This document shows, in pieces, positions 1-10,119 of a stretch of 64,000 nt of DNA. Where the stretch lies: assembly GCA_018417955.1 (NCBI GenBank), contig JACTVC010000010.1:1190763-1254762 (forward strand), in the 5' to 3' direction. Each line of letters begins with the position of its first letter. Position 1 is the stretch's first letter. The notes below the pieces were generated by a model. It was not told the origin of the DNA. It did not search any database and saw only the letters and a list, made by a program, of their open reading frames with translations. Origin of the DNA: Laccaria trichodermophora. Lineage: Eukaryota > Basidiomycota > Agaricomycetes > Agaricales > Hydnangiaceae. The position numbers and the translations under genes are program-made.

Positions 1-2
1 AA

Positions 3-1749
3 TCCAGCAACAACCACTCGGTCACCGATCATGGCGCCGACCACACTACACAACTCGATCATCATGAGGATGAAAATGAAGATGACGATGAGGTTGATGA
101 AGGGCTTGCTGTTCTCCAATCCAGCGACGACCAGGTCACCGATAACGACGACGATGATGCTGAAGGTGACGATGAGGTTGATGAAGAGTTTCGCTCCTTC
201 TTTCCATTTAAACTTGAATATCTGGATCTTTCAAGTTTACATCTCCGGCCTTCGCCACCGCGCATGCCCCTGCCGCTTCTCATCCGGGAAGATTACGCAG
301 TCCTCTCCAGATTGTTGGATGACCTAGGAGAGGGCGGCAACGGCTCTGCAGTCATCAGCGGTCAGCCTGGAACAGGTGTGATCCTGTCTTTCTTCTTATT
401 CTAGCTCTCAACTAGTCGCAGGCAAGACCGCTTACCTCTATTATAAACTGATACAAAACATGCTCGCGGGCACCCGATGCTTATTCCAAACTGTCGAAAC
501 CGAAGGGCACAATGGTGTCTATTTGATTGAATCATCGATAGAAGTAGTCGACTCCTGGCTACTGGATGAGTATATCATCGCCTTATTTGACGCTGATGGG
601 CCGTCAAGTCGACCTGCGCATTTTCTCCTCAACAATCGTTTTATCAAAATAATTGCGGCCTGTTCACCAAATAATGCTTATCAAGAGTGGACAGAAAAGC
701 AGAAGTCTCCTAACTGGGTGTCGAGGCTGATAACCGCATTGTGGTCCCCTCAGGAGCTTTTCTTGACGGGGTGGGTGATAGTCTACAAGTCAGGGAACTA
801 CACTGACATCATTTATAGAATGTTCCTTGCCCCGCCAGATCTCAGCTACTCCCGACTTCAAGAACTGACAAGTTATTTCGGCTTCAACCCCCGCGACTGC
901 TTTCATGCACCACCAAGTATTACTGAAGTCACGGCACGAATCGCAAAAAATATCGAAGAGTGCTCAAGAAATATGCACTTGGAAGAGTTTTGGCGTAAGA
1001 CCCGCTCAACGAAATCCATATCGCACTCCGTTTTTCAGCTCTTTCCGTCAGTCGATGACAATGAGCGTCTGCTAGATACTGCTAAAATATCAGCAGTTTC
1101 TCCGTGGGCTCTGACAACGTTACTAAAAATCTACAAAAAGGGTCAAGTGGATGCTCCGTACGAATTTTACAAAATTCTTAAGAAGACGCCTGGTACGGGA
1201 CGCCTTCGCGGTGAGATGTTCGAGGCGCAGGTGTTGGAATACTTCGTTGCTCTCAAGGGGCCGGAGACATTCACTATCCGGAGTTCGTCTAGTTCTGAAG
1301 CCTCCCAGTGGACATATCCAGGGCCCACTACGAATACCTTTTCTTACTCGTCAACATTCACCCAGTCGCTTCGGGATGCAGTCACTAAGAAAGAATCTCT
1401 ACTCCTGGTCCCTCAACGAAACTTTCCCGTAGTTGATTCTATCCTCTATACCCCTGGGGATCTTTTGACCGGAATCCAAGTTACCGTCAACACAGACCAT
1501 ACGGCGATGGTGGTTGGCCTCCAGCGAATTCAAGAAACACTGAAAAAAATATGTATAATGGCCAACCTTCGACCCTCAATCCAGGCCAACCACTGGCGAC
1601 TTATATTTGTGGTGCCAGAGGACACAGCTCCCCTTTTTGAGATTCAGAAGTTTGAAGGCGATGGTTTGGACGGGTGGCTTAAGAAGGTCGATCAGTGGGT
1701 TCTTGGAATTAATGAGGATACGATATGGAGAAGGACCAGTCAACTCTGA
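3..1749 (+). CDS. Crinkler/RHS-type P-loop NTPase with nuclease-like C-terminus, 5' end cut by window
   Basis: Two exons, 3..375 and 422..1749, give 566 residues; the start lies left of the window. Seen: an acidic Asp/Glu linker made of two near-repeats (residues ~15-65), then a Walker A motif GQPGTGKT split by the intron after its second glycine, then a ~300-residue NTPase region. The C-terminal part has a conserved acidic residue (PVVDSIL) followed by GIQVTV about 15 residues on, which resembles the D...QxT core of the PD-(D/E)XK nuclease-like domain found with such NTPases. Known: in the CR (Crinkler-RHS-type) class, P-loop NTPases joined to restriction-endonuclease-fold domains occur in fungi, oomycetes and trypanosomes, and many agarics carry multicopy NTPases of this kind. 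Inference: this is a member; its role (host/symbiont effector or intragenomic conflict) is unknown. The family call is moderate, the gene itself firm. Confidence 0.7.
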
Positions 1750-3175
1750 AGTACTTCTTAGCCTTGTGACTAATGGGCGAGGCATATCGGCTTGTTTCAA
1801 GTAAGGGTAAGGCTTCCTTCCTTCCTTCGAATCTATTGCTAACCATTGACCATTGCTTATGAACAGTTCTACTCTTTGTGACTGGGGCGTGTTTTGGTAC
1901 GTTCGACAACTTGTATCGCCTAAGAAGCGGAATCAAATAAGTATGCTTACCAAATGCTTACAGTAAACCTTTTTCAGTTCTCTCAGTTGCATGATCCATT
2001 CGCGATTTTGTTCCTGACAAAAATTAAAGTTTCCTCTCAGCCATACTAGTAACAAGAGGTTGATAAGAGGTGAAGAATACCACAATTTTCATCACCAATT
2101 CCAACTTATGGGATACCAGATCGCGTTCGCTTTGCGCTCGACCATCGCTCATCATATCAGCATCCGTTTCTTTCTCAGTACTGACGCTGACATCATAGCA
2201 TACGGTCTGCATCAACTCAGTCGCCCACTGGCTTGGTTCTAGTACGCTCTCAGACGGTGTTCTGGCTATCGGAAAGGGTGGGGCGTCGGACTCTGCAAAT
2301 GCGACGCGCAAGGGGGTAGTATGGCAGCGGTGACCGTTAGCGTGATCTATATGGTAGTAAGGTATGATGGGATGGTTTTGTGTAACGTGGATAGATATTC
2401 GTAATGTAGAAGTGAATAAACATGTGAATGGAGGAAGAAGGGTAGATACTGAATGAAAAGAAAAAGGGGAGAAAAGAAAGGGAGGATGGGGAAAGGGAAG
2501 GAGAAGGGGAGAGGGAGGGAACGGGCCAGGGAGAGCGGAGCAGCAGAGCAAGAGCATGGACAAGAGAGGAGCGACATTGTTTTGTCGGTGAAGTGGTTTT
2601 CGAGAGTCGTTGGGGCACTTGCGTGAGGTCGCCATATTGTTCTATAAAGAGGTGCGGGAGCATTTTCGGAATGTTCGTGATAGAATCTATTTCCCGGTGT
2701 ACTGCTCTCCGGAATTATTTGTTGCGCTGGTCCTCAATGCAGGGCGTGTTTGACCGTCTCGTTGGCTTGCTCACAGTGTCGCAGAGGGGTGATTCTGCAC
2801 ATTTGAATTGGTAGAGATCGCTTCAGCGGTATTGAAGGAACTATTGCGTATATGGCTGGGACTGAAGCAAGGCTAATAGCATTGGACGGAATGAGATAGT
2901 CGATCGTAGGAGTCGTGGATTTCTGGGGGTTTCGTCATCATCAGACTGGCACGCGCTTGCAACCTTCTTGGGGCCTGGGACCGTCTTCGCAGTTTCAGGT
3001 CCAGAGAAGAACAAGAAAGGTGTATGGGAGGCGAACAGAGTCTGACTTGGATTGACTGTAACTTTTCTTATCAGGCAACAAGGGTTATTATTGAAGGTTT
3101 TAATGAGCAAGCGCCGACTCAGTATCCCACATCCTAACACAAAAGCCCAACCTCGTAGAAGAAAACAACTTACAT
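1750..3175. other. Intergenic stretch with homopurine tract
   Basis: No confident gene. Positions ~2457-2521 form an almost pure A/G run on the + strand (a C/T run on the - strand), the kind of pyrimidine-rich block common in fungal promoters if read on the minus strand. Short open frames on both strands look like chance, apart from the weak minus-strand candidate listed separately. Confidence 0.6.
2024..2212 (-). CDS. Weak small-protein candidate downstream of a C/T-rich tract
   Basis: A 62-codon frame on the minus strand starts at an ATG at 2212 and ends at 2024. It lies about 250 bases after a long C/T-rich block, with an intron-acceptor-like sequence (TTTGCAG) just upstream, an arrangement that would fit promoter, 5' UTR intron and coding exon. 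The predicted peptide is acidic in the middle and basic/hydrophobic at the end, and I recognise no family. The frame stays open much further upstream through low-complexity sequence, so it may be chance. Confidence 0.2.
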   Translation of the reverse strand: MQTVCYDVSVSTEKETDADMMSDGRAQSERDLVSHKLELVMKIVVFFTSYQPLVTSMAERKL

Positions 3176-4419
3176 CTAAATCGGCGCTGCTACTTGGTCT
3201 ATATTTCCATCGTCCCATCTGACTGTTACAGTGCCGTCCTATTTGATTGCGTAGAAATCAGCTGAAGGCAACGAAGTAAAATTTGACCAAATCGTACCTC
3301 ATTCCCAAAGTACGCCGCCTTGGCCATACGGCAGAATAGACCAACCTCCACTACGCCCGTCAACATCTTGATTTGCGCCATAATCTATAGAACACATTTC
3401 GTTCAGCATCTTCAGTTCGAAACCAAAAGGTTTTCAAATCGCTTACAATGAAAGGGTCAACCATCTTTTCACGATCGAATGGTGCGTCGATGATGAAATT
3501 TCCGTTGTCCGAAACGACAGGACCAGCTATGAAGTGCAGTAGTCAACCAGGGGAGCTGCCAGTGTCAGACGAAGGGCCCTTACCCTTCTTCACCGCCATC
3601 CTCAACGTAGCCTTCGGTGATCCCAGCACATGATGCAGATTTTGCAATACTTTCGCATAAGCAAATGGTACCACTTCAATTGGTACCCCTTGAAGGAACT
3701 AAAATAAAGTCGCATTGAAGGTGGTGACAGAGTATCATCATGCAGGCACAGACATTCGTTCCGAGGTATTGCACGTTTTTTCGGTAATCTGCGACGAGAA
3801 TGAAGCTGGAAAGACGTCAAGACAAACCCTAAAAAACAAACAAGGAACGAACGTTCTGGCAGCCTCAGCTAACACTTTTTCGCGTAAATGGCAAGCGCCC
3901 CCTCCTTTGACGCAGTTCAGTTGGGAATCCACTCTACGTGCGACGGTCACTTAGAAAAGAAGGAAAGACTCGCGACAAGGGGTACTCACTCATCAGCACC
4001 ATCCAGCGTCACGTCTATCGTAGGGTATTGATCGACGTCTCCAAGACCTAAGCCTGAGGAAACTATCAACTCCTTCGACTGGAAACCTGGTACAGCGATC
4101 AGTGTGAAGAAAAGATGAAGAGTCGTGCATGACTGACCAGTCGGAATGAACACTCGCCCCTTATTCGCCTCTACACCTTGCTGAACAATCCGCTCCACCA
4201 CATACGGCACCGTCGAGCCTGAAAACCCTTCAGTGCGCATCTACGTCCTCACAAGGCCATGGAACGTACCAGAACCAATCCCGATGACCTGATGGGGCCA
4301 CCGTGAGCGTGATAACGACCAATCGATAGACAATTTTCGCTCACCTTGTGTTCGGGTTTGACGTGGTTGTCCACCGCCGTATATGCAGCCAGCCTCTTCG
4401 AGGACTCGATGATGTCCAT
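3176..4419 (-). CDS. RKI1: Ribose-5-phosphate isomerase (RpiA type)
   Basis: Interconverts ribose-5-phosphate and ribulose-5-phosphate in the cytosolic non-oxidative pentose phosphate pathway. Ten exons: 4419..4345, 4288..4270, 4218..4138, 4086..3990, 3933..3853, 3805..3754, 3698..3584, 3526..3447, 3384..3298, 3238..3176. They join in frame to 249 residues, normal for the family. Seen: substrate loop IGSGST near residue 28, catalytic-site motif DGADE (~residue 89), [11 protein letters not shown] (~residues 100-110, with the catalytic Glu), DYRKN, then the C-terminal IIDAPF and a GLFCRMA segment. The ATG at 4419 is the first in frame after an upstream TGA; an extra 5' exon is possible. The gene is divergent from TFB5 across 491 bases. 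Intron density (nine introns) is high even for this genome. Confidence 0.95.
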
Positions 4420-4910
4420 TGGTTTTTTAGCGGCAGCTGTTGTTCGATGATAAGCACCAGAACCCGACTTCGAAACGGCGATGTCATACCTCCAACTTTT
4501 ACGTCAGTAGTAGCCCCCAAGACCGGCCTCACTGGGATGATAGGTGGTGGTGTACTGATGACAAGGGGGGCGATGGTGGTGTAGCGTTCCGCATATGAAA
4601 TTTAGAGTATCATTGGCGTTGCAAGTGATCGGACGTGTTGTACCGATAAATAGGGGGTATTTAGCAACACAAAAAGTAAGTGCTTTTCCTGGTTGCAAGG
4701 GGTGGGACGTACGTGTGGTCTGGATGCACTTTGGACGGCAATGGCATTCTACTGGAGAGGCAACGATGGAGGGAGTTGCGGTGAGATGTGTGGATACGTC
4801 GGCAGGAGGCTCCCAGCATTCAGAAATTTACCCGATAAGCCGAGCTTTTGCTCTTTGCGTCCGTTCCATTCTCACGACAAAAACTCAACAAGTGACCACC
4901 ACCAGACTGG
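4420..4910. promoter_or_regulatory. Shared divergent promoter region of RKI1 and TFB5
   Basis: 491 bases separate the start codons of two head-to-head housekeeping genes, so both promoters must lie here unless one gene has a further 5' exon. Open frames on both strands inside it look like chance. No individual element can be assigned by eye. Confidence 0.6.
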
Positions 4911-5271
4911 ATGAGAGCTATCAAAGGCAGGTATATTTCACGTCGACTGTACCGTGAAAACGTTGTTAACGATCCTACCAGGGATCCTGTTCACCTGGTT
5001 TGTGTCTATCGTATATATGGCCAACCCAGGTTATTGAGCTACCAAAACAACTCTAGTGATCCCGCCGTGAAGCAGATCCTATTATCCATGAATGAAAAGA
5101 GCAGTTTTATCATTGAAGATCTTGACGACCATCATCTTGTCATAAAAGCTGACGAGGAGTACAGGGTGAGGAGAGAGTTGGAAGCTGAGGTACATCCGGG
5201 CCCCGCTTTGTTGGACTGCTGACTGACACATCTGCTAGCTGGAGAAGAACACGTATAGCATGGAAACATGA
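4911..5271 (+). CDS. TFB5: TFIIH subunit TFB5 (TTDA/p8 homolog)
   Basis: Smallest core subunit of TFIIH; it stabilises the complex and stimulates its DNA-repair function in the nucleus. Three exons, 4911..4930, 5057..5189 and 5239..5271, join to 61 residues. Seen: start MRAIKG, then DPAVKQ, and the highly conserved FIIEDLDDHHLVIK core, followed by a basic-acidic helix ending in LEKNTYSMET. The first exon holds only 20 coding bases before a 126-base intron, so a simple open-frame scan misplaces both ends. Family members are about 65-75 residues, so this is slightly short but complete. High confidence because the FIIEDLDD motif is diagnostic. Confidence 0.9.
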
Positions 5272-5728
5272 TCCTCAAGCCTGTCCTGGAATACAACTTG
5301 AAAGCGTCTCAAACCAAGCCCCGCGATTCGGGGTGTGTAGAGCATGATGGTTGTCGATGTGGCGTGTACGCCTGCAAAATAGTCATTGACACCAAGTTCA
5401 TGCGGTTCTTGTCATTCTGAACGCTGTTCTCGAGATCTTCTTTCCCCGGGCGAAGTATCCCATCCACATTTCTTGCCTGGTCTCTCCACCTCGAAATTAC
5501 GGGCATCAGGGAACGAAAGAAGCTAAACAAGACACATCTCAAAACCTCAGGAGGAACATCGTCTCATGGGAGTTGGCAGTCCCCTTGCGCGAGAAAGAGC
5601 CGAGTCTACATCTTTCCACTTTTGCTTCCTCTATGTTTACATGTATTGTCACCGGATCCATGGTTATCTTATCTAGAAATTTAGAACCGCCAACTTAGAC
5701 CTAATCACCACACTATTTCGCGAATATC
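5272..5728. other. Intergenic between TFB5 and the APH-like gene
   Basis: 457 bases holding the 3' end of TFB5 and the presumed promoter of the next plus-strand gene. A 77-codon minus-strand frame (5309..5542) shows no recognisable domain and I treat it as chance. Confidence 0.6.
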
Positions 5729-6923
5729 ATGTCAACCGACGTGCAGCAGAACCTCTCACTGACAAAAGAGCAAGCGGAGAGCGTCGTACGAAAACATCTA
5801 GGGGGCCATGAACAATCTACCGTTTCCCTGCTGACGGAAATCAAGAACACAGGATACAGGTGTGCGACTTTCACATTGTCCAAATCATCCTTTTCGAACA
5901 ACACACAGCTACACTGCAGGATTCAAAACCTACATCCTCGATCTCCAAGTTTCAAGCAGCCAACTAAACGGAGGAACCTCCGGAACACAAAGCCCCAGCT
6001 CCAGCTGCTTCCTCACAATCGCACATCCAACAACCGAAGAAACCACCACCAATGCATACCACCACAACTCCCTCTCAGTAGTCTACCAAATCCTCACCCG
6101 CATCCGGAGCCACACCGACATCCCAATCCCCGACTCAACCCTCGACGTATCCCTCCACCTCCTCCCATACCACTACCTCCTCTCCCCCGCCTCCCCCATC
6201 GCCTCCACAGACATCATCCCCCTCTCCAAAGCGCGTGCACTAGGCCTCCTAAGCCCATCCGACACCCTCCTCGTCGATCTACAAATCGGCAAATTCCTAG
6301 GTCAGCTGCACAGCTGCGTCCAGAACGACTGGTACGGTATTCCAGCGCTCACAGAGCCTCAAGATCCGTCGTACAGCTGGCAAGAGACGTTCACGCATCT
6401 CCTTGAGGACCTGCTGCATCGGTTCCAAGCAGCGGGCGTAGAGCTTCCTTACGGTGACATCCGCACGTACCTCTCACGCGCCATCGCCTTTTTCTTGTTC
6501 GACGACGTCGAAGTCCCATCGCTCATCTGGCTAACAGGGTCAGAAGACGACATCTACGTGTCTCTTCCGACACACTTGGCCACCAAGACCCATTCAATCG
6601 CAGCGATTCTTCCAAATGTCGCGCATGCACTCTGGGCAGACCCGTTGCTCGAGTCTTTCTTCCTGTCCCCACCAGGGCCATCGGAGGCGTTGGTGGAGGG
6701 CTATGTAGGAAGTGGCGGTGGTCCGCTCATGTCCTTGCCCCGGAAGAAGACAAAACGAGTGTGGTACACACTCTTCCTGGCGTTGGTTGTGTTGTCAGAA
6801 CATACTTTACAACCGCACAAGCCATTGGCGGAGGAGGGTAGCGAAAGCGAAAAAAAAAGTACTTGGGCTCAGAAGACGATAACGGAATGTGTGGTGTCGC
6901 TGAAGGATGCGCCATGCTACTGA
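5729..6923 (+). CDS. APH/protein-kinase-like fold protein, probably degenerate
   Basis: Two exons, 5729..5859 and 5909..6923, join to 381 residues. The join uses the acceptor ending at 5908; the next AG would give an in-frame stop or the wrong frame. Seen: an N-terminal helix and strand (ESVVRKHLGG then GYSYTAGFKTYILDLQ) and, mid-protein, IGKFLGQLHS, which matches the spacing of the aminoglycoside-phosphotransferase-like lobe. The usual Brenner motif (HxDxxxxN) of active kinases is not visible; in the corresponding area there is VPSLIWLTGSEDD. Similar proteins appear widely in Agaricomycetes. Inference: an APH-fold protein whose kinase activity is doubtful; function unknown. Leucine/proline-rich codon use in the middle third is unusual but in frame. 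Confidence 0.5.
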
Positions 6924-7035
6924 TCATTTGATGTATTTATATTGAAATTAGTGACGGCAATGCGATTATGGGTATTGTCTGAGACGAGGCGTAAGCGCAA
7001 AAACGCAACGTTGAAGATAAAGCACGAACTGTGAC

Positions 7036-8589
7036 TTATGATTCTATACTGTCCCGCTGCTCTGCAGCAGCCTTCACATACGGCTTCAAAAGCAGTTAGA
7101 TTATCTTTGACAGAACCATAGCAGGGAGAATCCTTACAGCTTTCTCAGCATCAGACAGCCTTTTCCACTTTTTCACGAGAATCTGTGACTTTTCAACAAG
7201 GGATTCTCGAGATCCATCATGCCCCATTTCCTTCAGTTTCTCAGAACGGAATCTATCAACAAGTAAGTTAGCTCGCTTCAAAAGGGGAAACCAAAACACT
7301 CACATAATATACGGCGTCCTCGTATTCGTCCTATATTTCGAACTAGTCCACCGGTCCCTCATCCTATGATACTCTTCCCACTCTTCCGGGTCCCCGTATT
7401 TCTTCAAAACGCCCGTCAAAGCTTCTCACTAAAGCTTAAATTTCAGAAATAACTTACATCTTTCTCCTCGGACGACAACGTCTGCCACGCTTTTGCAATG
7501 ATAGGCGATTTCGCTTGAAGGGATTCTCGAGTCCCATCATGCCCCATTTCCGTCAATTTCTCAGCGCGGAATCTATCAAACAAGTAAGTAAGCTCGATTG
7601 AGAAAAAACCGTTGAGCTGGAAAGTGAAACACTCACAAGATATACGGTGTCGTCTTCTTCGTCATATCCGTGTTACCACTGGTAGCCCTTAGGTACTCGT
7701 CCATCTTCCTCCGATACTCTTCCCACTCTGCAGCGTCATAGTATTTCTTCAAAAAACGCCAATCAACACTTTTCATTTCCACTTGAAGATGGAGTACGTA
7801 CCTCTCTCTCCTCTTCTGGAAGTTGCCTCCACGCTTGGCCAACGACAGAAAACGAACCACGTCCTTCCCTGTCTTGCCAATCTTTGTAAAACTGAATCAT
7901 AAAGTTGGCAAAGGCGGTCGGTGGTCTTGTTGGCGGCAAGATAGCTGGAATCTCGCCTAAAGTTCAAGGTCAGTGGGACATTCGGGAAGGAGTCCTTATT
8001 TTTGCTTACCTCGCTCCTTTGCAAGCTTGATTTCTTTTCTTGTTACTAAGGCAGTCCAGGTGTGAGTTGAACCGCAAGGTCGGTAGACCATTTGAAAGGT
8101 GCTTACGCCTGGCCGGTTTTACTTCTTCCTTGCGTTTCCGCTCAACCTTGGGTTTTGGCTCCTTTGGAGCTACTGTTTTCCAATATTGAATGCTCAGTCG
8201 TGCAAGTGACGGGTGTACATACCCATCTTGGGTTTTGGCTCCTTTGGAACTGGAACTAAGAATTCGCAGATATTGAATACTTGGTTATACAAGTGACGAG
8301 AGAAACATACTCAAATCATCAGGCGGTCGCACTTTCCTCGGTCGCCCTATTGGGCGTTTTCGCTCTTTTGGAGGAGCTAGGGTTTTTCCAATATTGAATG
8401 AATAGTTGGTTGTATGAGTGATTAGAACATACGCGGTTCATGGTTCCATAATTCCACATTCCGCCATGGTGTCTTTTCCCTACGCCACTCCCAACTTCCT
8501 TTAGATGCGTACCGGCGTGATGTGGAGCAAGCGAGACAGGTATCGGCTTGCAAATTGACTAGTGTGCGGCGTAAGAGAGAAGTGTGCAT
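7036..8589 (-). CDS. Three-HMG-box protein with AT-hook-like region and likely mitochondrial presequence
   Basis: Eleven exons (8589..8433, 8376..8311, 8255..8223, 8172..8107, 8045..8010, 7956..7802, 7746..7637, 7572..7458, 7401..7304, 7252..7138, 7083..7036) join in frame to 332 residues. Seen: basic, acid-free N-terminus (MHTSLLRRTL...) like a mitochondrial presequence; AT-hook-like KRPIGRPRK (~residue 60); a repeated PKEPKPK module encoded by two similar small exons; then three HMG-type boxes built from repeated exon pairs, each interrupted at the same place (after EERE, EEKD and AEKA) and joined through TPYILF / TPYIMF. Each acceptor at that place ends TTTTGAAG or TTTTTGAAG. Known: Abf2/mtTFA-type HMG proteins package mitochondrial DNA. 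Inference: a DNA-bending protein, possibly mitochondrial; it sits 229 bases from a second HMG gene on the same strand. Confidence 0.8.
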
Positions 8590-8818
8590 TGTAGACGTGA
8601 CGAGAAGGTGTAGTAAAGAAAAGGTCGCGTCACGCGACGACCCACTTCGTCTTTCAGCAGAGTTCAGGCAGAGATTTATGACGTTGTCCCCTCAGCTCAG
8701 GAGTAAATTGATACAGGGGGGAGTTCTGTCAAATTATGTACAAGTGGTATTTCTGTAAAGAACGTTGAACCAATCTCTTCAAAGTAAAGTAAGGGCCTGT
8801 CGGTGTGTTTCCTGATAA

Positions 8819-9893
8819 TTAAGCAGCAGCATGTCGAGCCTCCCAATCTGCTTTAGCAACAACCGACTTCTGACGCCAGGCCTGTGGAGGATGCTTTAGT
8901 CAAACATCTAAGTAGGATGCACAATCCAAAATGCCTACCTCTCGTTCTTCCTCTGACAAGGCATGCCAGGCTTTGGCAACCTCAGCTCCAAATTGAATGG
9001 CGCTACCGGCATCCTTGTGCGTCGCATACTCTGTCGCATGATAATGTTTGAAGAAGCTATCACGCATTGATGAGTGAGTCGGGTACCCGAGACACAGAAA
9101 GGGACACGCACAGGATATAGGCATTATACTTCCTCTTTTCATCGATAACTCTAATGTGAACTTTACCCGACCCTTTAGCCCTACCTCTGTTCTTAAAAGC
9201 CCATTGAATATCAGCTGGTGTCTTATCCTCCCATTCTTTCTTAGCAGCGCGATAAGCCGCCAATTCCTCCTTGGACGCTCTATAAGACTAGACAGATATG
9301 TGAGCTCGATCGCAAGAACGAAATGGACGGGAAATACCTGTTTCTCTTCCGCAGAAAAAGCTCTCCATTTCGCTGCCAGTTCCGCAATCCTGGCCTGCCC
9401 GTCCTTAATGGTGGTTATTTTGGGGCTCGTTGCATTCTCCGCTACCATATAACGAATAAACGCTCCCGGAAGCTGCTTGGGAGGGAACATTTCCCTGGTA
9501 ACAGGGACTACAGCACCAAATCAGTCATTTATATTCGGTGCACCGTAGAATAAAACACGAACAAATCCTATTCCTGGGAATGAGTGCCTTCGCCTGCTTG
9601 GCCTTCTCTGCGAGCCTCTTCTTTTGCGCAAGGGCTCTCTTCTTTGTAGCAGCTTCCTTGTCAGAGACTTTCTTCGTTTTAGCAGCAGGTTTTTTCTTCT
9701 TCGCGGGGGTCTTCTTCGTGGCAGCCTTTGTCTTAGACTTTTCAGTGGCTGCAGGTTCCCGTAAGGCCGTTGAAGTCATGAAGAAACGCGGTGACACGCG
9801 GGCGGAGCGCGATGCCAACGAGAGCACTGTAGACCTCGAAAGGGGCGCTACAAATCGCGCGTTCAAGCGCATAGTGCGAAGAATGGAGAGCAT
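8819..9893 (-). CDS. Mitochondrial HMG-box DNA-packaging protein (Abf2/TFAM-like)
   Basis: Five exons (9893..9563, 9507..9338, 9287..9112, 9056..8939, 8881..8819) join to 285 residues. The ATG at 9893 is chosen because the frame upstream has no ATG and the first ~40 residues are rich in Arg, Ser and Leu with no acid, a typical presequence. Next comes a Lys/Ala-rich stretch (KKTPAKKKKPAAKTKK), then HMG box 1 (PGAFIRYMV ... LAAKWRAFSAEEKQ ... YRAAKKEWE) and box 2 (KRKYNAYI ... VAKAWHALSEEERE ... VVAKADWEARH). Known: Abf2/TFAM proteins have two HMG boxes and compact or transcribe mitochondrial DNA. High confidence for HMG protein, good for mitochondrial location. Confidence 0.85.
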
Positions 9894-10119
9894 CCTTCGG
9901 AGGTCCTGGCGTTGAGTGTTGAGGAGGGTAGTCGTCAAGGAGTTGTGGGTGGAACTGGTAAACTCACTGGCTCGTCAAATGTGAATCAAGGGTTTGTCGC
10001 GTGACCATGTTGAGGGCATTATTTGGATTTCAGGGTAGACAGCATTACATCCAAACAAGAAAAAAAATACGGATATTTCAGGCTTTTATTTCAAGACGAT
10101 ATACACAAAAAATACGGAG

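Noticed and set aside
2024..2635. A single 200-residue protein on the minus strand
   Set aside because: Its N-terminal half is a translation of the low-complexity C/T tract, and no ATG fits a plausible start; only the last 62 codons were kept, at low confidence.
5729..6406. 225-codon arginine/proline-rich protein
   Set aside because: It is the continuation of exon 1 in the wrong phase; splicing at 5859/5909 gives the conserved reading.
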